Assembly (NCBI GenBank): GCA_949751835.1 | Contig: CATKHK010000007.1 | Span: 682,001-746,000 of the forward strand | Origin: Blepharisma japonicum | Lineage: Eukaryota; Ciliophora; Heterotrichea; Heterotrichida; Blepharismidae | DNA: 64,000 nucleotides | Direction of reading: 5' to 3' | Shown: one piece after another, positions 1 through 10,626 of the stretch | How the letters are laid out: every line of letters starts with the position of its first letter | Numbering within the stretch: position 1 is the stretch's first letter | The notes under the pieces: model-generated | Database searches by the model: none | What the model was told of the DNA's origin: nothing | What the model saw: the letters and a program-made list of their open reading frames with translations, nothing else | Position numbers and translations under genes: made by a program

Positions 1-1066
1 CAATAAAAATAAATATATATATAGCAAGACTTGTAATAGATATTGATAGTAAAAGTGTATATTTTCTTCCAAGCTTTGTATTTATTAGATATGATGCTAA
101 AAATGCACCTGGAATTCCTGATGCTTGTTGGATTAATATTATTGTGTATTTTACTGCAATAGAAAATTGTCCTAAAAATCTAGGCATGAATAAGGATAAA
201 CTAAAATTTCCAAAGAATGTCATAAAATAAATAATCGATATAGAAATAGTGGATTTTACATATCTTTTTGAAAAAATAGCTTTAAATCTAATAGGAGCTT
301 TTTCGAGATGCTGCTCATCAACACATTCTGTAGAATAAAAAGTAGTTGGAGGAGGGCTTTTATTGTTAATTTTTGCTATTTTTGTTAGCAACTCTTCAGC
401 TTGTGAATATTTGGCTTTTGATGCTAAGAAAACAGGAGTTTCATCCAACCCTATTCGAAATATTGACATTAAAATATGGCTAAAAAGTACAATTATTGCC
501 ATAAAGCTTCAATCAGACAAATAATTACTGTGTATTATTTCAATTGAAATAGCACAAAGAGCCAAAAACATTCCACCGATAGAAAGGCCTGAGGTTAATT
601 TTGTGACAAAATTAAAATTTTTTGTAGGGCAAAACTCTTTAAAAAGGACTGGATTAATTACCATTTCTCCTGTTCCTCCAAATCCTAAAGCAAAGCATAA
701 AACTAAAATAACAAAAATATTGTCATTAAAAATTCAAAATAAATAGACAAAAATAAATATAATACTGATTTTTTTGATTGATTTAGCTCTCCCTTGGTGA
801 TCAGAGAGATATCCTCAAAAATAGGAGCCAATAAAGCATCCTAATTGAAATAGAGTTCCCATTAACCCCTTTTGAGTATTACTAGCCCCATGCTCAATTG
901 CATAAATAGCTGCAAAATAGGCAATTGAAAGATTTCTCAATTGAACATTAAAATTTGACTAAATTAAAAGTACGAATATGCATTGCCCAAAAATAGACCA
1001 ATGGTACTTTCCCCAGCCAATTTCATCTAAATAGTGTGTGGTCATTTGAGTAGATGCTTGCACCAT
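1..1066 (-). CDS. MFS transporter, SVOP/sugar-porter type (3' end outside window)
   Basis: Twelve-helix membrane transporter of the major facilitator superfamily. The frame starts at the ATG at 1066-1064 and, with UGA as Trp and one 15-nt intron (973-959) removed, runs open to the window edge (about 349 codons). After the second predicted helix it shows GYLSDHQGRA, the MFS motif A (GxLsDxxGRr). Further on, DETPVFLASK matches the conserved loop after helix 6 of sugar-porter/SV2-like members, and NTKLGRKYTLL matches the repeated motif A of the C-terminal half. Substrate cannot be told; organic ion, sugar or vesicular transport are all possible. The last helices lie outside the window. Family call is strong, subfamily call moderate. 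Confidence 0.85.
959..973 (-). other. 15-nt intron in the MFS gene
   Basis: On the minus strand the coding frame hits a stop unless GTACTTTTAATTTAG is removed. Removal joins GQCIF to SNFNVQLRN in frame and restores the first transmembrane region. The length and GTA...TAG borders match the minute introns known in Blepharisma and Stentor. Confidence 0.85.
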
Positions 1067-1420
1067 TTTTGGAATTTATAAAAGTTTTAAAAATTGTTGA
1101 CCTATTAAGTTAGCAATAAAATTAAATTTAATGTAATTTATTAATGAGCTATGATCATAATTTGCATGATTTATATATTTTAGTTATGTGAGTTGAAATG
1201 AGAATATAAAATATTGGTCAAAGGAAATTTCTATATAAAACCATTTTTTAAACCCATAAAAATAAGAGCTCTAATCATGTTTGAGCATTCTATGATAATC
1301 TGAACATTTTTATTTTGAATTCAATATAAATTGAAAATAAAAATTTTATTTATTATAAGTGCATAATAAATAATCAAACATTAAATCAAAATCATATTGG
1401 AGCTTGAAGAAAAAGAGCCA
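1067..1420. other. Intergenic region between divergent genes
   Basis: About 350 bp of AT-rich DNA between the start of the MFS gene and the first ATG of the HTH-repeat gene. No RNA gene, repeat or further coding frame is visible. It must hold both promoters. Confidence 0.5.
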
Positions 1421-2407
1421 ATGATGCAAGCTTTCAAGCGTTTCATGGAAATAGAAAGAGAGGTCCAAAAACGATTCCAAATTTTTATTCAAAGCTTCGA
1501 AAACGATATGCACACATTTTTCCAACAATATCTTCTACCTCTCTCAGGTGCTAAATTACCTATATCCTCAAAACCTATAAGTATTGAGCCTTCAAAATTT
1601 GAACCCCAGCTCCCTGTAAAACGGCCCAAAGAAAAAGAAAATTTTTCTTTTCCCCAATTGTTACCACAAAAAAAATCTCCGCCTCAACCCAGGCGAGACT
1701 CAGAGCTTAATTCTTATATGGAATCATTAAAGTCAAGGGTCAGAGAACTTTACCAAAAAAACATTTCTCCTTCTTTTATCTCAAAACTCTTCAATCTGAA
1801 CCTAGAACTTGTCCATTCCTTAGGAGACTGAAAACAAGTCCCTGGAGAAATTTCATCGAAAATGATAGAAATGAAAAATGACTGCTTAAAACTCAGAGAA
1901 AAAGGCTTATCATTAAAAGAAATAAGCAAAACTGTGAGAATTCCTAAGAAAAAAGTATTAATTTTATTTGGAGAACTGACACCTATAGACTTGTTAAAAT
2001 CTGCTGAAGCTAAAAGATGCGTTGTTAATAAAATAGCTGAAGGAGCATCAAAAATCGCTTTATCACAAGAAATTGGAACACCTGTTTATAAAATTCAAAA
2101 TTGGGTAGATAAAGTTTCCAATGGCAGAGAGATTAGTGATGAAGACTCAATTCGTTCTGAAGGAGAAATTTCTCGAGAAACCATCCGAAACTCTATCTTT
2201 CACTACTACCAAACTAATAGCAAAGACCAGGCCGCTTCTATTTGTAACCAAAAGCCTGAAAAAATAGCCCAATGGGTCGACAGGTTCGAAAACGGCACCG
2301 ACATTGAAACCATCAAATTCAAAAAATCTACCCCACAGCCGTTCCCAGAATCCTATGAAAATCTCTCAAATTCTTTAATTTCTGATTTTTTCAAAAAATC
2401 ATATTAA
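1421..2407 (+). CDS. Protein with four helix-turn-helix-like repeats
   Basis: Not recognised as a named family. The 328-aa protein begins at the ATG at 1421 (an in-frame stop lies at 1382) and reads through one UGA-Trp at 1829-1831. The first 100 residues are charged and Pro-rich. From residue about 103 the protein carries four similar blocks starting near 103, 150, 200 and 256. Each looks like a Fis/Psq-type helix-turn-helix: a first helix, a Gly or polar turn, a helix such as LKEISKTVRIP or IALSQEIGTP, and a closing aromatic (IQNWVDKV, IAQWVDRF). A DNA-binding regulator, or a domesticated transposase DNA-binding region, is the natural inference; no nuclease domain is seen. The kinesin gene starts 18 bp after its stop. 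Confidence 0.7.
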
Positions 2408-2425
2408 AATAATAATTTTTTATAA

Positions 2426-4831
2426 ATGGAAAGAGCGTCCTTAAAAATCTATGTCCGTGTCAAAGCTGAAGAGCATAACGACACAATAACAACTTCTAAA
2501 GATCTTCATGAAATCAAAATTTCTGACGCCCAAGAGCGAGCAAGCCACACTTTTGATTTTTATAGGGTTTTCTTGCAAGACTCTAATCAAGAAGAAATCT
2601 ATGATACAACGTGCAGACCGCTGGTTGACCATATGATGGATGGTTTTGACGCCACACTATTTGTGTATGGGCCGACAGATTCTGGAAAAAGTTTTACATT
2701 GTTTGGAGGCGAAGGATTCCATAACCGTGGGATGTTTTTAAGGGCGATGGAAACGATTTTTGAAGAGTCTCAAAGATTGTCTTATCAAAAGGATATCAGA
2801 ATAAAAATGCAGATGTTGGAACTATATGGAGATAAAATTAGGGATTTGGGCTTAGCGTATAAAGATGCACATGCAATTAATGTTTTTCCAAACCAACAGC
2901 TGGATATTGAAGAAAGTATGGGGAGGGTGATGATAGGCTCAGCTTCAGAGTTTGAGGTTAGGACTCCTGATGAAGCTAATGGAGTTGTAAACCAAGGATT
3001 CGAATTAAGAGCTGCTTGTGAAGCAAAATCTGGAAAATATTCCACAAGAGCACATACAATTATTGCTATCACTTTAAGCCAAAAATATAAAACAGCTGAA
3101 TGGGATCAGCTAACTAGCAGCACACTTTACTTTATAGATTTAGCAGGCTCAGAAAAGCCAAAAACTCGTAAAGGAAAAGAATTTTACGAGTCATTAAATG
3201 CAAGCTCAAGCTTCCACGCTTTAAGCAAAGTCCTAGCTACCTTAAATTCAAGCCAAACTTCATACAGAGACCACAAGTTGACCAGAATTCTTGAAAATGG
3301 GATGTCAAATAATGCTATGATTTCCATGATTGTATGTGTAAATCCAGACAAGGTGCAGTTTGAAGATACTTTAGCATCACTTACCTTTGCAGACCGATGC
3401 AAGCCACTTACAGCCGGCGGTGCTGCCTTTTTTGCATCTGATAAATTGACAGGAAATGAGGTCGATATGAAAATAAAATTATTGCAAGATGAAAGAGCTG
3501 AACTTAAAGAAAAATTAAGAAAAATCGAAATGACACAAGAAGAGCAGCTTAAAAAAATCGTGGATATGCTAGGAATTGAAGGAGATGTGGACACCCTGTT
3601 ACAAGCCCAACCAGGATCTAGAGAGCTTGCTAAAATAAATCAGCAAAAAGAAGCTGTTCAAAAAGTTGACACTTTAATAAAGAAAAATAAAGAACTTGAA
3701 AAAAAAGTTGAAGAAAATAAACAAATTTTTGAAAAAATAAAAAAAGCAGAAAGTCAAAGCCAAGAGCAGCATTTAAGAAAAGTTTTGGAGCTGAAGGATG
3801 AGCTGGCAAGGCTTAAAGAAGAATTAGAAGAAAACAAAGCAAATGCGCATCATAATCAAAATGAGCAGATGGACACCAAAGCAGAAGAACTGCAAAGAAT
3901 GCTAAGTAATTCGCATAAGTTGGTAGAAGAAAAACTTGCTATTGTGCATAATTTACCTAAAGCAATGCAGGCAATTGGAAAATTGCCTTCAGCTCAAGAT
4001 ATGAAGGAGCTTGGGAAGTTAGAGGTGGAAAAAGAGTTTGAAAAAAGATTTAGAGAACAGGAAAGAAACCATCAAAAACAGCTTGAAAGTGTAAAAACAC
4101 AATATGAGCAGCTTGTTAAAGAGAAAGAAACAATGCTTGCTAATATGGTAAAAAATTTTAAAGAAAATAGAAAGACGAAAAAAGATGAAATTTCAGCTTT
4201 GAGGAAAGAAATGACGCAGCTATATGAACTTATATCAAACCAGAAAAAGGTGCTAAATAACATTGAAAATGGGAAATATAATCAAAATTTGAGAAAAGTT
4301 TATATTCCTAAAGATATGATGCCTGAATTCCCAACCCCTGAAACTTTTCCTCATCTCTTTAAATCATTTCAAAGGGAAAAAACAGAATCTACTCTTCCAG
4401 CTCGTAAACCTACAGTAAAACAAGAAAAATCCGAAATACAACCTTCAGGCAGAAAAGTCGGAAATTATTGTTTGGTAGCTGATATGTCCACAGTTCCTCC
4501 AAATGAAGCAAAAAGGCTTGTAGAAAATCTCCGAGAACTATATAAACAATCTGAATCTGAGCTTGAAAATGCTAAGAAAAATCAATCTTCTATCCAAGAA
4601 CAAAGAGCTGCTCTTCAGGAACAAATTAAAAATGCTAAAGAAGAACGTGACCGATATAGAGAACTTTATTCAAAAGAAATGAAACAAAAATGTGAAGCGA
4701 AAAGTATTATTGAAATTCAAAGAAAAACCCTTGAAAAAAATTACCTATTAAGCAATGAAAGAGGACAGTCAAGATCTTCAAATGTTAGACCTACAACCGG
4801 AGCAAATTTAAGAAGAAATAAAATAGAATAA
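2426..4831 (+). CDS. Divergent kinesin motor protein
   Basis: ATP-driven microtubule motor of 801 aa. The motor domain occupies about residues 5-330. The P-loop reads GPTDSGKSFT (82-91) in place of GQTGSGKTxT; switch I reads STRAHTI in place of SSRSHxI; switch II is intact (FIDLAGSEK); and the HKLTRIL segment is present. The usual INKSL block is replaced by NASSSFHALSKVLATL. From about residue 350 the chain is long charged coiled coil (two main blocks) with a basic, Ser-rich tail. No in-frame UGA is used. The motor is N-terminal, so plus-end direction is likely, but the subfamily cannot be assigned. The SPIRAL1-like gene converges on it 41 bp downstream. Confidence 0.93.
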   Translation: MERASLKIYVRVKAEEHNDTITTSKDLHEIKISDAQERASHTFDFYRVFLQDSNQEEIYDTTCRPLVDHMMDGFDATLFVYGPTDSGKSFTLFGGEGFHNRGMFLRAMETIFEESQRLSYQKDIRIKMQMLELYGDKIRDLGLAYKDAHAINVFPNQQLDIEESMGRVMIGSASEFEVRTPDEANGVVNQGFELRAACEAKSGKYSTRAHTIIAITLSQKYKTAEWDQLTSSTLYFIDLAGSEKPKTRKGKEFYESLNASSSFHALSKVLATLNSSQTSYRDHKLTRILENGMSNNAMISMIVCVNPDKVQFEDTLASLTFADRCKPLTAGGAAFFASDKLTGNEVDMKIKLLQDERAELKEKLRKIEMTQEEQLKKIVDMLGIEGDVDTLLQAQPGSRELAKINQQKEAVQKVDTLIKKNKELEKKVEENKQIFEKIKKAESQSQEQHLRKVLELKDELARLKEELEENKANAHHNQNEQMDTKAEELQRMLSNSHKLVEEKLAIVHNLPKAMQAIGKLPSAQDMKELGKLEVEKEFEKRFREQERNHQKQLESVKTQYEQLVKEKETMLANMVKNFKENRKTKKDEISALRKEMTQLYELISNQKKVLNNIENGKYNQNLRKVYIPKDMMPEFPTPETFPHLFKSFQREKTESTLPARKPTVKQEKSEIQPSGRKVGNYCLVADMSTVPPNEAKRLVENLRELYKQSESELENAKKNQSSIQEQRAALQEQIKNAKEERDRYRELYSKEMKQKCEAKSIIEIQRKTLEKNYLLSNERGQSRSSNVRPTTGANLRRNKIE

Positions 4832-4872
4832 TAATGTAATTCAACAAATATAATAAATAATGATTAAAATAT

Positions 4873-5757
4873 TTAACCAAATATGAAATTAGTTTTCCCA
4901 CCAGGTGGAGCATGGACTTTTACTGATGTTTTCACATTTAAATCAGTTTTTCTTGATTCATCATAATCTCTTTCTTCATTTCTCTGGTATCCTCGTCTAT
5001 CTATTGGAGATCTATCAGAGCTTTCTTTATAATACCCTCTATCTTCATAAGGGTCCTTATTGCTCCTTCTTCTATCATTCTGCCTTCCTTCATTTTCATA
5101 ATAATCTCTTTGGCTTCTTTGAGGTTTTTCTTCAACATATTCATTATTTTTTCTATTTCGTTGAGGCTCTTCGTTATAACCACGATTTCTTTGATATGGG
5201 TCTCTAGGTTCTTCATTGTATCCGCGGTTTCTTTCTTCATTATAACCACGGTTTCTTTCTTCATTGTACCCACGATTTCTCTGATATTGCTCCCTTGGCT
5301 CTTCATAGTCTCTATTTCTTCCACCTCTTGGTTCTTCATAATAATCCTGTTCTCTAGCATTTTCATATCCACGGTCTTGGTTATAATTCCTTTGAGGCTC
5401 TTTATAATCCCTTTGGTATTGGTCATAAGCTTCCTCATTTCGGTTTTTCCGATTTTGCTGCCTTGATGGGATTTCTTCATAGTTGTCTCTTGATTCATAT
5501 TCTCTGTCTATATCTCTTTGAGGCTTTTTCCTGTCATAATTTTGATTATAAGCAGGTTGGTTTCGTTGTTGCCGCTGTGGCTCTGGGTCTGAGAAAATGC
5601 TAGATTGCATTTGTTTTAGGTGCTGCTCTGATTTTCGCTTTGCTGGAGGATCACGTTGGGCGCTCCAAGCGAGGCTGATAGATGAATTACCACCTGGGGC
5701 AGCATGTACCTTCACTGAGGTGTGATCGGTGTTGTATTTGTAAGTGTCAGCGTCCAT
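4873..5757 (-). CDS. SPIRAL1-like microtubule-binding protein with charged repeat core
   Basis: The 294-aa protein has a related motif at each end: TSVKVHAAPGGNSSISLAW near residue 14 and TSVKVHAPPGGKTNFIFG at the extreme C-terminus. Both match the KVHAAPGGGSSLxYLF signature of plant SPIRAL1 proteins, also seen in looser form in the animal HN1/Jupiter family; these proteins bind microtubules, notably plus ends and lattices. Between the two motifs lies a very polar low-complexity region rich in R, N, Y, E and Q with tandem RNRGYNEE units (about residues 160-205). Start is the ATG at 5757. The link to microtubules is inferred from the two motifs; convergence with a kinesin gene may be chance. 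Confidence 0.6.
   Translation of the reverse strand: MDADTYKYNTDHTSVKVHAAPGGNSSISLAWSAQRDPPAKRKSEQHLKQMQSSIFSDPEPQRQQRNQPAYNQNYDRKKPQRDIDREYESRDNYEEIPSRQQNRKNRNEEAYDQYQRDYKEPQRNYNQDRGYENAREQDYYEEPRGGRNRDYEEPREQYQRNRGYNEERNRGYNEERNRGYNEEPRDPYQRNRGYNEEPQRNRKNNEYVEEKPQRSQRDYYENEGRQNDRRRSNKDPYEDRGYYKESSDRSPIDRRGYQRNEERDYDESRKTDLNVKTSVKVHAPPGGKTNFIFG
5160..5300 (-). repeat. In-frame 24-nt tandem repeat (RNRGYNEE units)
   Basis: Inside the SPIRAL1-like gene, consecutive near-identical 24-nt units encode RNRGYNEE or close variants, four in a row with imperfect flanking copies (RNRGYNEEPQ, YQRNRGYNEE). Some changes between units are silent, so the array is not brand new. Confidence 0.75.
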
Positions 5758-5963
5758 TTTTAATTGTTAATTTTTGAATTATTTTGCAGATGATGAATTT
5801 TGACATGACAGATTTTAATTTATTTTATAATAAATAATTACAAAATTAAGAATTATTTTTAAAAATAAACTGAATTATTTTAATTTAAATAATAATTATT
5901 TTATCTTATTAATATTTAATGTAAAAAGTCATATAAATAGTTATATATTAAATCATTATAAAG

Positions 5964-6713
5964 CTATTTCCGAAAAGGAGACATAAATATCATAATTCCT
6001 GCCATCAAAATTAACAAAAAATAAATAATTTCCAGCTTCTTCACCTGTTTAACTCTTTCAAATCTTGACCAACCTGTAGATTCCATATATATCACTCCAG
6101 GGCCTTTTATTTTTAAAAATGCCCAGTCATAAAAATACAAATTAGTGAATGATGTTTGAGTCGATGAGTGCGTAATTTTAATATCTTTTGAAAACGCTAC
6201 AAGTGAATTAAATGCAACTGAAATTTCTTCATCAACCCCAAGCCTTTTTTCAGTCAATAATCCAGGTGTTTGAATGAATAAAATTCCTTCCCCACTCATC
6301 TCTTTTCAGTTTTCTTTTTGTAAAAAGACCATTAAGTCACTTTTTTCTTGCATTTGAATTCCAGATGTAAAAGCTAAAATTGTATTTGATCTTGCGCATA
6401 AAATATCTCCAATAATCTCTGGATTGACAGCAAATATTTTTCCACCTGACGGCTTACTCAAACCAACATATTCTACAGCTCCTTTTCTGTTTTTAAGCCT
6501 ATGATTGAAATTATTTTTTGATGAAAAAACTTGAGTGAATTTATTTCAGCAACTTTGCTTTAGTTTTCTGATAGAGAGTTTTCCTGATGCATATATAATA
6601 TTTTGGATTTGTGTATATACACTTTGGTTCTTTAATAAGATAAGTTGTAGGGATTGATCGTTATCGCCTAAGACTGAAAAATTATATTGGTCTTTCTGAA
6701 GAATTTCTTCCAT
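5964..6713 (-). CDS. AIM24-family protein with C-terminal membrane anchor
   Basis: The 249-aa protein starts at the ATG at 6713 and reads two UGA as Trp (SCWNKF, ENWKEM). The pattern fits the AIM24 (TRAP-like beta-sandwich) family: a SGGKIFAVNP segment, FTSGIQMQ, GEGILFIQTPG, the VAFSKDIKIT strand, and the closing KIKGPGVIYMESTGW, which matches the GPGxVxLQS element of the family. A hydrophobic stretch near residues 228-243 followed by PFRK looks like a tail anchor. In yeast, AIM24 is mitochondrial and linked to cristae organisation; localisation here is not shown by the sequence. Family call is moderate. Confidence 0.6.
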
Positions 6714-6852
6714 TATAAATGGATTCTATAAGTATATAATAAATACAGCATCATTTTCCTAAAATACATAAAAATACATTTAATATTAACTTGAACTACT
6801 TAATTTATTTCTCTAATGCAGAACCATATTTTATTTATCCAAATACACAAAA

Positions 6853-7848
6853 ATGGGACTTATAGAATGCTGCTTCGGCTGCTTCACGATTTTTGGGTGC
6901 AGATCGCGCATGGTAAGATTTTTTTCTTTTTTTCCTCCAAAGCCAGCAAGCTATGAAATTGTTACTGTTAATGATGAACCTATGATATTTCTTAACAAGC
7001 AAACTGATAATATGATCAACCTACCCTGACTAAAATTCTCAGTTGCATATCTCGAAACTGAAGAAAACGAAACTATTCCAATACTTTATATAAAACATGA
7101 GACTGCCTATTATACTGTTATTTTTAGTCATGGAAATTCTGCAGATATTGGGATCATGAGAAATTATTTAATAGAATTCTCAACACAATTAAACGTTAGT
7201 GTAATTATATATGAATACACAGGGTATGGACAAAGCACAGGCAAACCATCAGAAAAATCACTATATGCCGATATAAGAGCTGCTTATAATTATACTATTA
7301 ATAACCTAGAAATTCCATGAGACCGGATTATCCTTTATGGTCACTCAATTGGATCAGGCCCAACTTGTGATTTGGCTTCAGAATTTCCTGTAGGTGGAAT
7401 TGTGCTTCAAAGCCCTATCGCTTCAGGCCTACGTATTTTTTCGAAAAAACTGAAAAAAAGCTCAAAATATGACCTATTTAATAACATTGATAAAACTCCA
7501 TTTATAAGGTGCCCTGTCTTTATTATTCATGGCACTCTTGATAAAGAAGTCCCAATCAGGCATGGTCAATGACTCCATTCAAAACTTAATTTGCCATACC
7601 CTCCTTATTGGGTTCCTGGAGCTGGGCACAATAACATCGAAATCCTCCACAAACAAGAATTTTTCAGTGCTCTACGAAAATTTATTATAGATTTAAATAA
7701 ATTCCATAAAAGCGAAAATTCAAATAATTATGACAGCCTCAAGCCTCTAAGCCCAAGATCCAATCCTCAAGAAACCTCCAAAGTAACTTATTGGCCTACA
7801 AGCTCAGAGGTAACTGAGCCTCAAAAGGATAACACAAATATAAATTAA
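6853..7848 (+). CDS. ABHD17-type alpha/beta hydrolase (probable protein depalmitoylase)
   Basis: Serine hydrolase of 331 aa; three UGA are read as Trp. The N-terminus MGLIECCFGCFTIFGC is a cysteine cluster like the palmitoylated N-terminus of animal ABHD17 enzymes, which attach to membranes and remove palmitate from proteins such as Ras. The fold signatures are SHGNSADIG (oxyanion region), YEYTGYGQSTGKPSE, nucleophile elbow GHSIGSG (Ser165), HGTLDKEVP (Asp230) and GAGHNNIE (His259), so the catalytic triad is complete. The C-terminal 60 residues are polar and Ser-rich. The p24 gene starts 7 bp after its stop codon, an extremely short spacer. Confidence 0.9.
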
Positions 7849-7855
7849 TATAAAT

Positions 7856-8443
7856 ATGCTGATTTTAATTCCATTTCTTATAATCTCATGCCAAGCCTCT
7901 TTTTTCACACTTCCACCAAGGGTTGATACGTGTTTTCAGCTGTCTACTGCTAAAGGAAGCGATATTTGGGGCGCTTATGTGATTTCTGGAGAAGGAGACA
8001 CTAAGGTAATCACTAGGGTTCATAAGCCAGATGGGATAATTATATGGCAAAACCCAAGGGACACAAGAGAAGGTAGTTTTGATTTTGTCTCTGAAAATGG
8101 AGGGAAATATAAGCTTTGTTTTAGGACTATGGACTCTTTAGCGAAAACTATAAGCTTTGATTTTAATTCACAGGATAAGACTCAATTTAAAGAATTACCA
8201 AAGGAAGAAGAAATTGGGCCGATAAATGAAGGGCTTACCAAGATGAATAAAGAGCTAGATAAAATATATAGAAATATTCACTTTTACCAGAGAAGAGAAA
8301 AAGTGCATAGAGATTTGGCAGAAAGGACGTGTGATAGGGTGCTTTGGACTGTGCTAATAAAGATAGCTGTACTTGTCTTGATATCTTTCTCACAAATATA
8401 TATGTTGAGGAAGTTTTTAGAGCCAAAAGGAAGCAGGATTTAA
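7856..8443 (+). CDS. p24/EMP24 (TMED) family cargo receptor
   Basis: Type I membrane protein of the early secretory pathway, 195 aa. It has an N-terminal signal peptide (residues 1-14), a GOLD domain (about 20-105) with the two expected cysteines (DTCFQL and KYKLCF), a coiled-coil stretch with the family-typical RRExVHRDLAERT region, and one membrane span near 165-186. The tail ends FLEPKGSRI: the aromatic is there, but no dilysine retrieval signal is visible. Members cycle between ER and Golgi in COPI/COPII vesicles. It is only 7 bp from the upstream stop, so its promoter probably overlaps the ABHD17 coding end. Confidence 0.88.
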   Translation: MLILIPFLIISCQASFFTLPPRVDTCFQLSTAKGSDIWGAYVISGEGDTKVITRVHKPDGIIIWQNPRDTREGSFDFVSENGGKYKLCFRTMDSLAKTISFDFNSQDKTQFKELPKEEEIGPINEGLTKMNKELDKIYRNIHFYQRREKVHRDLAERTCDRVLWTVLIKIAVLVLISFSQIYMLRKFLEPKGSRI

Positions 8444-9228
8444 TAGATAACAAATATCATATAAAATTGTTGATGAATTAAATAGGATTATTGAAGTGTA
8501 AAAATGAAATTATATGATGCAAGCAAGCATAAAGCTTTAATTTAATTTAAAGAGTTCTATTGGCTTTATCAAAAACTACCAAAATTGAAAGATATATGAA
8601 ATTTATGACTGCCTTCAATTACTTGAAATCATTCAAAATATAAAAAAACAAGTAAATAATAGTTTTGTAGAAAAATAATCGACAGTATATATCATTTATA
8701 TTAAATTTATTTTCCTACCTAAAATCCTGCACATTATAGATTAATCACGAATTTTCATAGGATTTAATAAAAAAAAAATTATGATAAGATAGCCATATAC
8801 AATAATGCAATTAATGCCACTTTTTACTCCAAAATAAGATTTTGAAAAAATAAATTATTATGATAATAAGCTCAATTTAGGAATAAGTTATTTATTATAA
8901 AGAAAAAATCAAACTCAGTATCGTTTAATATTATTAGCTCTCTATTATAAAATTCTGATCTAAGAAGCATTCTCCATTCTAAAAGAGACCAAACTTTCTA
9001 AATTTAATATCCAGCCAGCAATAAAGAAAAGCACACTATTTTAATTAAAAGTGATTGTTTATATTAGTAAGGGCGAAACCATCCATTTTTGTGCTACCAT
9101 CTATCTATGAAGCAATAATCTGTTAAGCAGTCATTTTATTACATAAATCTGCTTAATTACCAAAATTATTATTCATTTGCATTTTGATTCATTCTTAATA
9201 GCTTTATTTTTAATACCTCATAAAAAGA
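8444..9228. other. Gene-free AT-rich stretch
   Basis: About 785 bp with no supported coding frame, tRNA-like arm or clear repeat. The short minus-strand frame at its left end is antisense to the p24 gene. The right end is the 5' flank of the PP2C gene. Confidence 0.5.
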
Positions 9229-10626
9229 ATGGGCAGTTGCAATTCCATGAGCAAAACAAAAAACTCAATAAAACCCCAAATCTCACAATCAATCGACAAA
9301 CGAGAATTTCCACGCACAGGACTAGTAAAAATTAAAAAAAGAAATAATGTTGGCAAGGTTACAAGTGCCCATGACCTCAGTTTTGAACTAACCGAACCAA
9401 AATTTGTAATTTCCAAGCTGCTCAATTTAGGTGACCAAAGAATATGGGCATCTGCTTGTATTCTCCCTGGTTTAGACCCTCACAAAGAGCAAGACAAAAA
9501 ATGCCAGGATTTTTGCATTTTTGCCTGTGATGGGGATAGCATTTTTCTAGCTGAATTTGACGGGCATGGGCCAGTAGGTGAAAAAGTGGTCGAATTTTGT
9601 GGAAATATTGTCCAAACTGAATATAATTCCTCTAAGCTTTTATATCAAGTAACTGTCATTTAGGCAAATCCTCCAGACTTTTTGACAAATATAACACTTA
9701 AATGTGATGAAGAGCTCAGAAAACCATCAAGTGGGGTCGACGTCACCCGCTCTGGCAGCACCGAGGTCCTTTGCCTTATTCATAATAACACGATTTTTTC
9801 CGCAAGTGTAGGCGACTCACGTGCAGTTCTCGCTACCACCTGCCCTCCTCTTCGTCCCCCAGCCCCACAAGCAGCAATTAATAAAGAACGCCAGCTCTTA
9901 GAAGAAGCCAATAAGCGTAGAAACAGCGTGGTAAACCCACTAATCCATAGCGTGCAGCTTACAAAGGACCAAAAACCTGAAGATCCTGACGAATTAGCAA
10001 GAATTTATAAAGCTGGAGGAAGAGTCCAAAGACTGACTGACGAGCATGGTAATAAAATTGGTCCTTATCGTGTATGAGAGATGAATGCGAATTCTCCTGG
10101 ACTTGCTATGTCCAGATCTATAGGAGATACCATAGGTTCAAGGCTTGGAGTTATTGCAAGCCCTATAACAACTGTCCATCATATGAGTGTTGGGGATGAT
10201 TGTTTTGTGATAGCTGCCTCTGACGGGGTATGAGATGTTTTTGAAAATAAAGACGCTGTGAATTTTGTGGAATATTATAGAAATAAATGCAAAAGAGATA
10301 TTACTGAAAGACCACATGTAGATAAGGTTAGCTATGAAAATACATGTATAGCACATTTATTATGTGAAGAAGCAAGAATGAGATGATATGCAATTGTTGG
10401 GGAGGAGGATGTGCTGATTGATGACATTTCGTGTGTGATTATAGAGTTTAGAAGCGAAAGTGTAGGGATTACGAGGGAATCTGGAGTACTGCCTGACGCA
10501 AATACGCAACAAGCTATGAATCCTGAAGAGCATAATCAGCTGAAAAGAGCTCCAACCACTCATGATGTTCAAGTGAGAGACCCCAGAAGAGGCTCAGTTG
10601 TTACGGATAGAATTGAATATGAATAA
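9229..10626 (+). CDS. PP2C-family Ser/Thr protein phosphatase
   Basis: Metal-dependent phosphatase of 460 aa encoded by two exons (9229-9648 and 9664-10626) with UGA-Trp codons in the second. Visible PP2C motifs in order are EFDGHGPVG (metal-binding Asp and Gly), SASVGDSRAVL, LAMSRSIGD, ASDGVWDVF and IDDISCVIIEF, which supply the metal-coordinating acidic residues of the family. The N-terminus MGSCNS fits an N-myristoylation site with an adjacent Cys for palmitoylation, so membrane attachment is likely, as in several ciliate and apicomplexan PP2Cs. A polar tail of about 60 residues follows the domain. Confidence 0.92.
9649..9663 (+). other. 15-nt intron in the PP2C gene
   Basis: GTAACTGTCATTTAG interrupts the frame in phase 0 with a TAG at its 3' end. 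Without it the protein stops before the catalytic core is complete; with it removed KLLYQ joins ANPPDFLTN and all later PP2C motifs fall in one frame. Confidence 0.93.

Noticed and set aside
1397-1420. TTG start for the HTH-repeat gene
   Set aside because: First ATG in frame is at 1421 and nothing before it looks conserved; the same reasoning moved starts at 34867, 41424 and 16111.
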